A stretch of 64,000 nt of DNA from Myxococcales bacterium UBA1203 (GTDB lineage: Bacteria > Myxococcota > Myxococcia > Myxococcales > UBA5297), in contig DBXV01000023.1 in assembly GCA_002309695.1 (NCBI GenBank), positions 82,258 to 146,257 of the forward strand, in the 5' to 3' direction. Both the position numbers and the translations under genes were made by a program. Every line of letters starts with the position of its first letter. Positions within the stretch are counted from its first letter, which is position 1. Shown one piece after another: positions 33,953 to 41,528 of the stretch. The notes beneath the pieces are model-generated. The model worked only from the letters and a program-made list of their open reading frames with translations. It had not been told where the DNA came from and searched no databases.

Positions 33953-36007
33953 ATGAAACAAAATCTGAAATGGTGCGCAGCACTGCTGGGAGCGGCTCTG
34001 GCCGCGGCATGCGGCGGAACCGACGACGAAAGCAGCGACGGCAGTAAAGACACCAACAGCTCACTGACCATTCTGGGAAGAGCGGAGTCCTGCATCACCG
34101 GCGATGTGGCCCTGTGCCTCTGCCCTGGAGACGAAGAGCGCTGGTCCATCCAGTTCTGCAACGATGAAGTCTGGGACGCGTGCGAATGCGGAAGTGAAGG
34201 TGCTGCGGCGGCCGCGGAGGACGGCGCCTACGAGAGCGTCTTTGGCGGCGTGTTCTTCAGCGAATACGTGGAAGGCTCGTCCAACAACAAAGCCATCGAG
34301 GTTCACAACGCTTCGGCCCAGGCGGCGGAATGCACCATCAACCTCTACGCGAATGGCAGCACTGAGGCGAAGAACAGCACCTCCTTCACCATCGAGGCGG
34401 GAGCCACCGGCGCCTTCTGCAACGCCAGCGCGAAAAACGAGCTGAAAGCCCGCTGCTTCGCCACGCACTCTGTGGCCAATTTCAACGGCGACGACGCTCT
34501 GGAACTGGTCTGCAACGGCGCCGCGGTCGATGTCTTTGGCCACATCGGAACGCGCCCCAAAAACAAATGGACCCAGGGCACACTTTCCACAGCCGACATG
34601 ACCCTGCGCCGCAAGTCATCAATCCTCTACGGGCGTACAGATACTGACGCCAATTTCTCCTCCCTCGGAACCGAGTGGGAAGGCTTCGCCAAGGATACCT
34701 TTGACGGCATCGGCTCTCATGTCGTTGACGCCGTGGCCCCCGTCACCCCCACCGAGATTGAAGAGCCCGTCGTTGACCCTGAGCCCGAAGAGCCGGTGGT
34801 GGACCCCGTTGATCCTGACCCCGTGGTCGTGCCGCCCGAGCCTGAGCCTGAACCCGAGCCGGAGCCCGAGCCCGAAGTTGTCCTGCCGGAGTGGACCTTC
34901 ATGGTTTACATGAACGGCGACAATAACCTCTATCAATATGCGGCCAGCGACTTCCGGGAGATGCAGAAACTGTCCAATGCCGCCGACATCAACGTCATCG
35001 TGCTCTACGACGACTACGGCCGGAACAATACGAACCTCTACAAGGTGAAGCCGGGCGGCAAGGAGCTCCTGGACAGCGGCAATGAAATTTTCACCGGTTC
35101 TGAGGCCGATATGGGCGATTACCAGACGCTGAAGAAATTCGGCGTGTGGACCGTCAAGAATTACCCCGCCAAGCACTACGCCATGGTCATGTGGAATCAC
35201 GGCGGCGGCTGGAAGAACAATAACGGCTCCTCCGGCCTCTTCCGCGATTTCTCCAATGACGAATACGGCAACTACAACGGCATCTATATTTCCAATGGCA
35301 ATTACGCCAATGCTCTGGCGGCCATCACCAAGCAGGCCGGGCAGAAGCTGGACATCGTGGGCTTCGATGCCTGCCTGATGGCCATGTATGAAGTTGCCGT
35401 CGCGTCCTCGCCTTACGCCAATCTGCTGGTCGGCTCCGAAGAGACCGAGCCCGCCAATGGCTGGAGCTATGATTATTTCCTGCCGCTCCTCAGCAAGACG
35501 CCCACGATGGATGCCGTGACGTTCGCCAAGCACATTGCCGACGGCTACTATTCGGCAGGCTCTGACAACGCCACCCTCTCCGTCACTGATTTGTCCACCA
35601 TCGGCGACTTGAACACCAAGCTGGATGCCTTTGCCAAAGCGCTGAAATCGGCCAATGCCAAGAATACCATCAAGAGCATTCGCAGCGAGCTGATGGAAAT
35701 GGCCGTCGAGGAGCACGTTGACCTGCGCCAGTTTGTTCAGAAAGTCGCCGACAACAAGGCTTTCGACAGCAAGGTGAAGCAGGCGGCCAGTGAACTGGAT
35801 GACCAGCTGGAAATCACCATTCTTTACGAGCGGGCGCACAATTACTACGACAGCTATTACCGGCAGTATTTCTATTACGACACCAATACGCACGGAATGG
35901 CCATCTACTTCCCCGAAAGGAAGAACAGCAGCGACTGGAGCTATTATCAGAACGCTGTCTGGTATTCCAAGACGAGCTGGGGAAGCCTGCTCAGCAGCCT
36001 GTGGTGA
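33953..36007 (+). CDS. Lipoprotein with lamin-tail domain and clostripain (C11) protease domain
   Basis: 684 residues from ATG 33953 (CAGGAGG upstream). The lipoprotein signal ends LAAAC (Cys20). A small Cys-rich stretch (CITGDVALCLCPGD...CECG) follows. A lamin-tail-like domain occupies about 95-225 (GVFFSEYVEGSSNNKAIEVHNAS). A Pro/Glu/Asp-rich linker spans about 260-315. The C11 peptidase domain runs from EWTFMVYMNGDNNLYQYA to the end, with the catalytic pair His416 (WNHGGGW) and Cys474 (FDACLMA) present and ordered as in clostripain. Clostripain-type enzymes cleave after basic residues, often secreted. The lipid anchor plus lamin-tail suggest a surface-tethered protease; the substrate is unknown. 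The region just before the start holds a hairpin, and a terminator follows. Confidence 0.9.
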   Translation: MKQNLKWCAALLGAALAAACGGTDDESSDGSKDTNSSLTILGRAESCITGDVALCLCPGDEERWSIQFCNDEVWDACECGSEGAAAAAEDGAYESVFGGVFFSEYVEGSSNNKAIEVHNASAQAAECTINLYANGSTEAKNSTSFTIEAGATGAFCNASAKNELKARCFATHSVANFNGDDALELVCNGAAVDVFGHIGTRPKNKWTQGTLSTADMTLRRKSSILYGRTDTDANFSSLGTEWEGFAKDTFDGIGSHVVDAVAPVTPTEIEEPVVDPEPEEPVVDPVDPDPVVVPPEPEPEPEPEPEPEVVLPEWTFMVYMNGDNNLYQYAASDFREMQKLSNAADINVIVLYDDYGRNNTNLYKVKPGGKELLDSGNEIFTGSEADMGDYQTLKKFGVWTVKNYPAKHYAMVMWNHGGGWKNNNGSSGLFRDFSNDEYGNYNGIYISNGNYANALAAITKQAGQKLDIVGFDACLMAMYEVAVASSPYANLLVGSEETEPANGWSYDYFLPLLSKTPTMDAVTFAKHIADGYYSAGSDNATLSVTDLSTIGDLNTKLDAFAKALKSANAKNTIKSIRSELMEMAVEEHVDLRQFVQKVADNKAFDSKVKQAASELDDQLEITILYERAHNYYDSYYRQYFYYDTNTHGMAIYFPERKNSSDWSYYQNAVWYSKTSWGSLLSSLW

Positions 36008-36049
36008 AAAATCTGTAAAGCAAAAATCAGAAAAGCATCACGCAGAACC

Positions 36050-36090
36050 AAAAGCCCTCCGGTCAATAAAGGCCGGGGGGCTTTTTTGTT
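36050..36090 (+). terminator. Rho-independent terminator after C11 gene
   Basis: AAAAGCCCTCCGGTC (36050-36064) pairs with GGCCGGGGGGCTTTT (36071-36085, allowing G-U pairs), followed by more T's (CTTTTTTGTT). The opposite strand also has TTTT past the stem, so it may serve the truncated ATPase gene on the minus strand as well. Confidence 0.8.
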
Positions 36091-36096
36091 ATGACA

Positions 36097-36576
36097 TTAT
36101 CCCTTATCCCGCCGCAGGACAATTTCATTCATAATGTCCTCGCTGCGGACAAAAACGCACTGCTCCGTCACCGGAAGCGTCTTGTGCGGAACGCATTTCC
36201 TGACAAATTCATCAAAATAAATGTTTTTATTTCCCTGTGTCCTGTTCCGTATATTCAAACTTTCCGCAATTATATTGAGTATTGTGGATTTTCCCGAACC
36301 ATTGCCGCCATACAGAAGCGTCAGACGGTCGAAAGAAAGGCTTTCCAGCTGTCTTTCATAAAAAATATGATAGGGATATATTCGTTTATTCTCTGAAACG
36401 GACGGAAAATCCAAACGGTCCAAATATAAAATCGTGCAGTTTTCTGCCGGGGCAGAGGCCTCGGCGGCCGCCGGTGCCTCCGCCTCAGCGAGTGCCTCTT
36501 CCAGCGGCACCGAACGTCCCCGGACCGCAGAAATTTTTTCGGACAATGCGCTTTTCTGATTCCTGCGATAAGCCAT
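36097..36576 (-). pseudogene. Truncated AAA-type ATPase, Walker A only
   Basis: 159 residues from ATG 36576 (AGGGGGG upstream). A low-complexity Ala/Glu-rich stretch precedes TILYLDRLDFPSVSENKRIYPYHIFYERQLESL, and the P-loop YGGNGSGKSTILNIIAESLN (Gly/Lys/Ser-Thr at residues 90-98). The next part (FDEFVRKCVPHKTLPVTEQCVFVRSEDIMNEIVLRRDKG) matches the start of small AAA_23-like ATP-binding proteins but stops there, before Walker B, signature and sensor regions. Full family members are about 100 or more residues longer. The stop lies in front of the C11 terminator. It is most likely a truncated remnant, though a short functional product cannot be excluded. Composition is AT-richer than its surroundings. 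Confidence 0.55.
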
Positions 36577-36630
36577 GTGTCCCCCCTGACTTTTTATCTG
36601 TATTTTATATTGTATTTCGAAAGGCCCATC

Positions 36631-38355
36631 TCAATCCCACCGACGCCAGTCGCTTTCATAATACTGCACAAGAATCTGATTATTCAAATGATTGGCCTCT
36701 ACCTGAACGGGCCCCATATCCGGCGAAAAAACAAACATCGCCCGCATAATATCCGGCGTCAGATAGCGGAGCCCCGGCACATGGAGCTTTTCCGGCACCT
36801 CGAAGGGGCGGTCCAGCGCCAGCACATAGCCCCACTCGCCAAAGGACGGCACCAGCGCATGGTAGGGCTTCACCTCAAAGCCCGCCGATTCCAATGTCTT
36901 GACGACACACCAGAAAGTCGCCCGCGCCATCAAGGGAGACGTGCTCTGCACAACGACAGGTGCCCCGGGGGAAAGATGCTGACGCAGACGCTGATAAAAG
37001 GCCGTCGTATAAAGTTTTCCCAGGGATAAATTATTCGGGTCCGGGAAATCGATAATGGCCGCGTCGTATTTTACGCCGTCATCCTTCTGCACCCAGATGT
37101 AGGCATCCTCATTGAGAATCGTTAATTTCTCCGAATCCAGGGAGCCTTCATTCAGTGAACGAATCATCGGGTTGGTCCTGGACATTTGAGTCATCTCCGG
37201 ATCCAAGTCCACCAGCGTCACCCGCTCCACGGCCGGATATTTGAGAATCTCGCGCAGGGCCAGGCCGTCTCCGCCGCCCAGAATGAGGATATTTCTGGCG
37301 CCCGGCCTGAGCGACATGGGCGGATGCACCAGCGCCTCGTGATAGCGGTATTCGTCCGCGGAGGAGAATTGCAGATTGCCATTGATAAACAGCTGAAAGC
37401 TGGACTTGCTCCGCGTCACCACAAGCCGCTGATACGGCGATGAATGCGCATAAACGACCCGGTCTGAATAGATATTCTCCTCGGAGATTTTGGTCAGGCG
37501 GTCGGCAAAGCCAACCCCGGTCAGCAAAACTGCCAGAATGACCAGTGAGGCCGCCCGCAGCCGGGGCAGAGCGGTTTTGCTCATAATGGCGGCCAATATC
37601 CACGTGCTGAACAGCCCCACCAGCGCATTCAGTGCTCCAAATATCAGGCTGGTCCGAATCATCCCCAGCTTGGGCACCAGAATCAGGGGGAAAGCGATGG
37701 ATGCCAACAGGCCGCCGGCATAATCAAAAGTGAGAACGCGGGCGACTAAATCGCTGAACGACAGCTTGTCCTTGAGGAGCCGCAGGAGCAGCGGAATTTC
37801 CAGGCCCACCAGCGTGCCTATGGCAGCGACAACACCATACAGCAGGACCTGAAATCCGTGCATGCGCGTAAAGGCCAGGAACAGCAGCGGCGCCGACGTT
37901 CCGCCGATGAGCGCCACCATCAGCTCCACCTCGACAAAGCGGCGCGCTACTCCCGTCCGCACGAATTTGGACAGGTAGGAACCCAGGCCCAGCGCCGACA
38001 GGTAGATGCCGATGACGAAGGAAAACTGGGCGATGGAGTCCCCCAAAAGATAGCTGGCCACGCTCCCCGCCAGGAGCTCGTAAATAATGCCGCAGGTGGC
38101 AATGACGAGGACCGTCAGCAGGAGCGGAACGGCTGAGAGCATTTGCCGGGGGACAGCAGCCGCGGACGATTCGGATACATCTGCCCTGGACGTGGGGCGC
38201 TCGCCGACACTTCCGGATGCATCTGCCCCGCGCGGCGCATCATCAGATGGCGTGGACGCGGCGGCAGACGATTCAGATTTCTCCGAAAAAGAAGACGCTT
38301 CCGGCGTTGCCGCCGAAAGCGTACCTTTCTCTCCTTCAGACTCCGACTGACTCAT
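36631..38355 (-). CDS. speE: Membrane spermidine synthase-like aminopropyltransferase
   Basis: 574 residues from ATG 38355, overlapping the DUF350 gene by four bases (ATGA). About 60 polar residues are followed by seven to eight membrane segments (PLLLTVLVIATCGIIYELLAGSVASYLLGDS and onwards to about 305). The cytoplasmic domain (about 320-570) is a spermidine synthase fold: PYQRLVVTRS, LFINGNLQFSSADEYRYHEALVHPP, NILILGGGDGLALREILKYPAVERVTLVDLDPEM and IDFPDPNNLSLGKLYTTAFY. The GGGDG motif binds decarboxylated S-adenosylmethionine, as in SpeE. Together with SpeD in the same operon it should transfer aminopropyl groups, here at the membrane; the acceptor is unclear (polyamine or lipid/other amine). 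Confidence 0.9.
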   Translation of the reverse strand: MSQSESEGEKGTLSAATPEASSFSEKSESSAAASTPSDDAPRGADASGSVGERPTSRADVSESSAAAVPRQMLSAVPLLLTVLVIATCGIIYELLAGSVASYLLGDSIAQFSFVIGIYLSALGLGSYLSKFVRTGVARRFVEVELMVALIGGTSAPLLFLAFTRMHGFQVLLYGVVAAIGTLVGLEIPLLLRLLKDKLSFSDLVARVLTFDYAGGLLASIAFPLILVPKLGMIRTSLIFGALNALVGLFSTWILAAIMSKTALPRLRAASLVILAVLLTGVGFADRLTKISEENIYSDRVVYAHSSPYQRLVVTRSKSSFQLFINGNLQFSSADEYRYHEALVHPPMSLRPGARNILILGGGDGLALREILKYPAVERVTLVDLDPEMTQMSRTNPMIRSLNEGSLDSEKLTILNEDAYIWVQKDDGVKYDAAIIDFPDPNNLSLGKLYTTAFYQRLRQHLSPGAPVVVQSTSPLMARATFWCVVKTLESAGFEVKPYHALVPSFGEWGYVLALDRPFEVPEKLHVPGLRYLTPDIMRAMFVFSPDMGPVQVEANHLNNQILVQYYESDWRRWD

Positions 38356-38564
38356 TTGATGGCGACGGCAATAATGACGGACAGGCCCAGAATAACGGAA
38401 CCGACGATAATGCCCAGCGCCACATTCTGGTCTTCCTCAATCTCCTTTTTCATGGAGAAGGGGCAGATTTTGACGATGAGCCAAAAGGCGAACCCGAAAA
38501 CCAGGATGCCGACGAGGGAAAAGGAGAGGGATTCAACAACGCCCTGAAGAATATGATCTAACAT
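38352..38564 (-). CDS. DUF350 membrane protein
   Basis: 70 residues from ATG 38564. Two membrane segments (VVESLSFSLVGILVFGFAFWLIVKICPF and NVALGIIVGSVILGLSVIIAVAIK) flank a short charged loop, KKEIEEDQN, which matches DUF350 (YjfL-type) proteins in size and arrangement. The function is unknown; such proteins recur next to membrane SpeE and DUF4178 genes. The start is three bases past the previous gene's stop and its end overlaps SpeE by four bases, so all are translationally coupled. Confidence 0.88.
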   Translation of the reverse strand: MLDHILQGVVESLSFSLVGILVFGFAFWLIVKICPFSMKKEIEEDQNVALGIIVGSVILGLSVIIAVAIK

Positions 38565-38567
38565 GGT

Positions 38568-38768
38568 TTATTTTCCTCCATGAAGGCCGACGTGCCAAAG
38601 GCTCATCGAGCGGTAGCCGCCCGGCGCGGTGCGGACGGTGTTTGGGTCAAATTCATCGCCATCTTGAACGGTGTCGCTCCTACACAGCTTGCCTGAAAAT
38701 CCGGCGGCCGCATACAGCGCCAGCAGTGCTATTGAGGTGACGACAAAAAATCTGAAAAGCTTTTTCAT
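38568..38768 (-). CDS. Small single-pass or secreted protein with YRS...W..G.HGG tail
   Basis: 66 residues from ATG 38768 (GGAGG upstream). The N-terminus MKKLFRFFVVTSIALLALYAAAGFSG is a signal peptide or signal-anchor. The short mature part has one Cys and ends PGGYRSMSLWHVGLHGGK, a Gly/His/Trp/Tyr-rich tail. I do not recognise the family. It lies between DUF4178 and DUF350, with three bases between its stop and the DUF350 start, so it belongs to the polyamine/DUF350 operon and its product likely works in the envelope. The tail pattern may be conserved in other such clusters but I cannot confirm this. Confidence 0.7.
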   Translation of the reverse strand: MKKLFRFFVVTSIALLALYAAAGFSGKLCRSDTVQDGDEFDPNTVRTAPGGYRSMSLWHVGLHGGK

Positions 38769-38819
38769 ACTGAACAGACCTCCTGTTCTCCAGCACGGGC
38801 CGGAAGCAGCCCAAAACGA

Positions 38820-40901
38820 CTAATCGTCGTCATCGTCGTCATCGTCGTCGTCGCCGCTGGAGCCAAAGTCGCTGTCCGACCAGCGGGATGCTTCAAAAGA
38901 TGAATCCGCAATGAAAAAAATCAGGGGGAAGGGGAGCAGGAATACCCAGAACAAAATCATATACACGTAGGAAACAGTGCCGCGTTTGAGCTCAACATTG
39001 ACGGAGGGCGGCGTACTATTCTTCCTGTTCAGGGTAATGTCTTCGCCGGTCCCCCAGACACTGTCCACGCGCATCACGTAGCGGCCGGCCGGCAGGCTTC
39101 CCAGTGTCGCCGATGTAGTTTTGCTCCCCTCACTCCATGACTCCCCACCTTCGTAGCCGTGGTAGTAGGAAAGCTCGTGAGCCCCCAGATCGAAAATTTC
39201 ACTGGTGGTCTCGTTGATGAGCGCGATGTCCAACGCGGCCCAGCCGTTGTCCAGGGTGGTCCGGATTTTCAGTTCTGTGTTGTAACCAATGTCGTCCTGA
39301 ATCTCGAAAGGGACGTCATCCAGCACATCGACCGCCGAGGGGGTGTCTGCCGGGGGCATGTCGGCGCTGGGAGGCCCTCCCTGAACGGGCGGCGTATCCA
39401 TCGGCGTCCATTCTTTCATGGGAAGGTTGGCCTGAACCAGGATCTCGTTGGGCGCCATGCCGTCAAACATGCGGGTCAGTTCATAGGCGGCGACGGCGAA
39501 GACAATGGCCAGCAAGACGCACTTCCACTTCAGCGACTTGCTGGGCGAGGGCTGCAGCGGCCCCACGCCGTCGGGCTCCTGGAGAGGCTCCGTATCGCCA
39601 TAGGCCGCCAGCACATCGCTGCCTTCGAGATGAACCTCGTGGGACCAGCTGATTTCGTGCTTGTCCTCCTCGGAAGACAGCCCCTGGGGCGGACTGATGT
39701 AATCGCAGCACCGGCACGTATCACCTACTGTGGCACGCCAGAAAAACTCACCCTGAACGGCCTCCACTGCCGCCATATCGTCCGCGAACTTTCTGTAGGT
39801 GCCGCCCTTATACGTGGCCAGCACTGTGGACACGCCCATCACTTCGACGTCGCCCGCGGCAATGGGCGTGGAAAACGACCAGTGGTTATCCTCCACACAC
39901 AGGAACCGGTAGTTCGTGCTCTTTGCGTCGTAGAGCAGGTACTCCTCCCAGCTGAAATGCAGGCCGTCACTGTCCTTTCCGCCGCGCTGCATCCAGCCAA
40001 TGGTCAGGTACTGGGTGCCGAAAAAGGTGCATTTCTTTCCCAGAAAGCGCGCCGGCTTGCCGTGGGGGAGCTTCTTGAGGAACGCCAGACGGCTGCCCTC
40101 GACGCTGAGGAGCGCGCCGCAGTGGTCGCAGGTCACCTGCTTGGCCAGGTCCGGCACCTGAAGCGACAGCGGCGCCTTGCACTCGGGGCAGACCATGGCC
40201 TCGGCGGAGGTTCTGGAATCATCGCCGCCCATCGGCACAAGCCCGGCCTCAGCCTCGTCCCCCGCCGTCTCATCTGTCGTGATGCCCAGCTCTTCCAGCG
40301 TGACCTTGCGGCCTATGTAGATGACGGGAACGTCGCCATTGCTGAAATCGAGCGTGGCGTACTTGCCGTTCTGGCCCGACAAATCCACGTAATCGTATGA
40401 ATCGCCCGGACGGACGGTCTCCGGCAGTTCTCCCCTGCCCGACACCCATGTGGCCGTGCGGATTTCGGTGACGGTAAAGCGGCCGTCCTCGCCCAGCTGG
40501 AAGCTCTGGCCAACGCGAAGGCTGTGGCGCCGCGGCGTCAGGCGGTTGTGGACGCGGACGCTGACCATGTACTCGCCGTCGTCCTCGGCCAGCCAGCCCC
40601 AGCGGCCGTCATCAAAGGCGATGTACCACTCGTCCCAGACGCCCTGCTCCCAGCGCATCTGCTCCCGGCCGATAATCTGGAAAGGACGCTTTTCGAAGGT
40701 GCCACGTGCGCCCAGAGTGAGCTTGGCGCCGGTGGGAATCAGGTCTGCGACCTTGCCGATGTTCTCAATGCCGGTGGACGAGTCGGCGACTGCGTAGCCG
40801 CAGAAATCGCAAATAACGAGGCGGCCGGAACCAGTCTTGAAAATCAGCTGGGCGCCGCAGCCGGGGCAGGTCGCCTTCTTGGCGTTGAACGGAATGCTCA
40901 T
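38820..40901 (-). CDS. Large DUF4178 protein with zinc ribbons and membrane anchor
   Basis: 693 residues from ATG 40901. Two zinc-ribbon/DUF4178 units are visible: CPGC (12-15) with CDFC (31-34), then a DUF4178 module (FEKRPFQIIGREQMRWEQGVWDEWYIAFDDGRWGWLAEDDGEY), later CPEC and CDHC followed by a second similar module (GTQYLTIGWMQRGGKDSDGLHFSWEEYLLYD). A third cysteine set CRCC lies near residue 395. A membrane segment (WKCVLLAIVFAVAAYELTRMF) precedes an extracytoplasmic region of about 150 residues, and a second TM (YVYMILFWVFLLPFPLIFFIA) precedes a tail ending in ten consecutive Asp. The start lies 18 bases after speD. DUF4178 function is unknown; it co-occurs with membrane SpeE and DUF350. 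Confidence 0.85.
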   Translation of the reverse strand: MSIPFNAKKATCPGCGAQLIFKTGSGRLVICDFCGYAVADSSTGIENIGKVADLIPTGAKLTLGARGTFEKRPFQIIGREQMRWEQGVWDEWYIAFDDGRWGWLAEDDGEYMVSVRVHNRLTPRRHSLRVGQSFQLGEDGRFTVTEIRTATWVSGRGELPETVRPGDSYDYVDLSGQNGKYATLDFSNGDVPVIYIGRKVTLEELGITTDETAGDEAEAGLVPMGGDDSRTSAEAMVCPECKAPLSLQVPDLAKQVTCDHCGALLSVEGSRLAFLKKLPHGKPARFLGKKCTFFGTQYLTIGWMQRGGKDSDGLHFSWEEYLLYDAKSTNYRFLCVEDNHWSFSTPIAAGDVEVMGVSTVLATYKGGTYRKFADDMAAVEAVQGEFFWRATVGDTCRCCDYISPPQGLSSEEDKHEISWSHEVHLEGSDVLAAYGDTEPLQEPDGVGPLQPSPSKSLKWKCVLLAIVFAVAAYELTRMFDGMAPNEILVQANLPMKEWTPMDTPPVQGGPPSADMPPADTPSAVDVLDDVPFEIQDDIGYNTELKIRTTLDNGWAALDIALINETTSEIFDLGAHELSYYHGYEGGESWSEGSKTTSATLGSLPAGRYVMRVDSVWGTGEDITLNRKNSTPPSVNVELKRGTVSYVYMILFWVFLLPFPLIFFIADSSFEASRWSDSDFGSSGDDDDDDDDDD

Positions 40902-40919
40902 GGGACGGCCACCTTCTTC

Positions 40920-41288
40920 CTACGCCTCGGGGCGCTGGAAAAATCTGACTTCGACGTTTCTGGCGCCCAGCGCCTCTGCCACGCGCTCCTTCCAGGCCCA
41001 GGCGGGCCGGGGGCGGCAGCAATAGAGATCGATGGCGCAGAAGCCGTTCTCGGGAAACGTGTGAACCGACAAATGGGACTCGGACAAAAGGAACAGTGCG
41101 GTGATGCCTCCGGGCTCGGGAAAGACGTGGACCATGGGCTCGCCCACCACGTGGAGGCCAATCTCCCGGACGGCCCGCATCATCAGCCCGCGCACCGCCT
41201 GCTCGCTGCACAGGGCATCCGGCGAACACCCGTGGGCATCCACCAGCCACTCCATGCCCTGTCCGAACACTGTTTCAGTCTGATTCAT
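40920..41288 (-). CDS. speD: S-adenosylmethionine decarboxylase, class 1B type
   Basis: 122 residues from ATG 41288. The motif SESHLSVHTFPENGF carries the processing site: Glu70-Ser71 is where self-cleavage gives the pyruvoyl group; His76 and Cys91 match the processing and proton-donor residues of the Thermotoga enzyme by spacing (+5 and +20 from the Ser). The enzyme makes decarboxylated S-adenosylmethionine, the aminopropyl donor for SpeE. It is the first gene of the speD-DUF4178-small-DUF350-speE operon and is divergent from the acyl-CoA ligase; about 240 bases between them hold no obvious promoter I could name. Length is normal for the prokaryotic class. Confidence 0.93.
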   Translation of the reverse strand: MNQTETVFGQGMEWLVDAHGCSPDALCSEQAVRGLMMRAVREIGLHVVGEPMVHVFPEPGGITALFLLSESHLSVHTFPENGFCAIDLYCCRPRPAWAWKERVAEALGARNVEVRFFQRPEA

Positions 41289-41528
41289 GGCGCCCCCGGA
41301 AATATCGGCATTCCCGAGGCGTCAATGAAAATTTTGGGGCTGATGAGGAAAAATATCCGGCCTGCGCCGGCCCTCCGTCACTCGTTTGTCATGGGAAACG
41401 AATCTTGTGCGCCAAAGGCGTTGCGGCGTCAGGCGGGCGCGTCTTTGGGAGCGCAGCTTTTCGGGCGTTCCGACGGGCATTCGCCGCGGCCGGAGCGCCC
41501 TTTCACTTTTTCACACAAGGACACCCCC

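Noticed and set aside
34619..35893. 424-codon minus-strand open frame antisense to the C11 protease
   Set aside because: Translation is Val/Ile/Gly/His-rich shadow sequence with no start signal; the plus strand has lipobox and catalytic residues.
40524..41528. 335-codon N-terminal extension of the acyl-CoA ligase
   Set aside because: It lies antisense to speD and DUF4178, has no recognisable domain, and the ligase fold starts at 41529.
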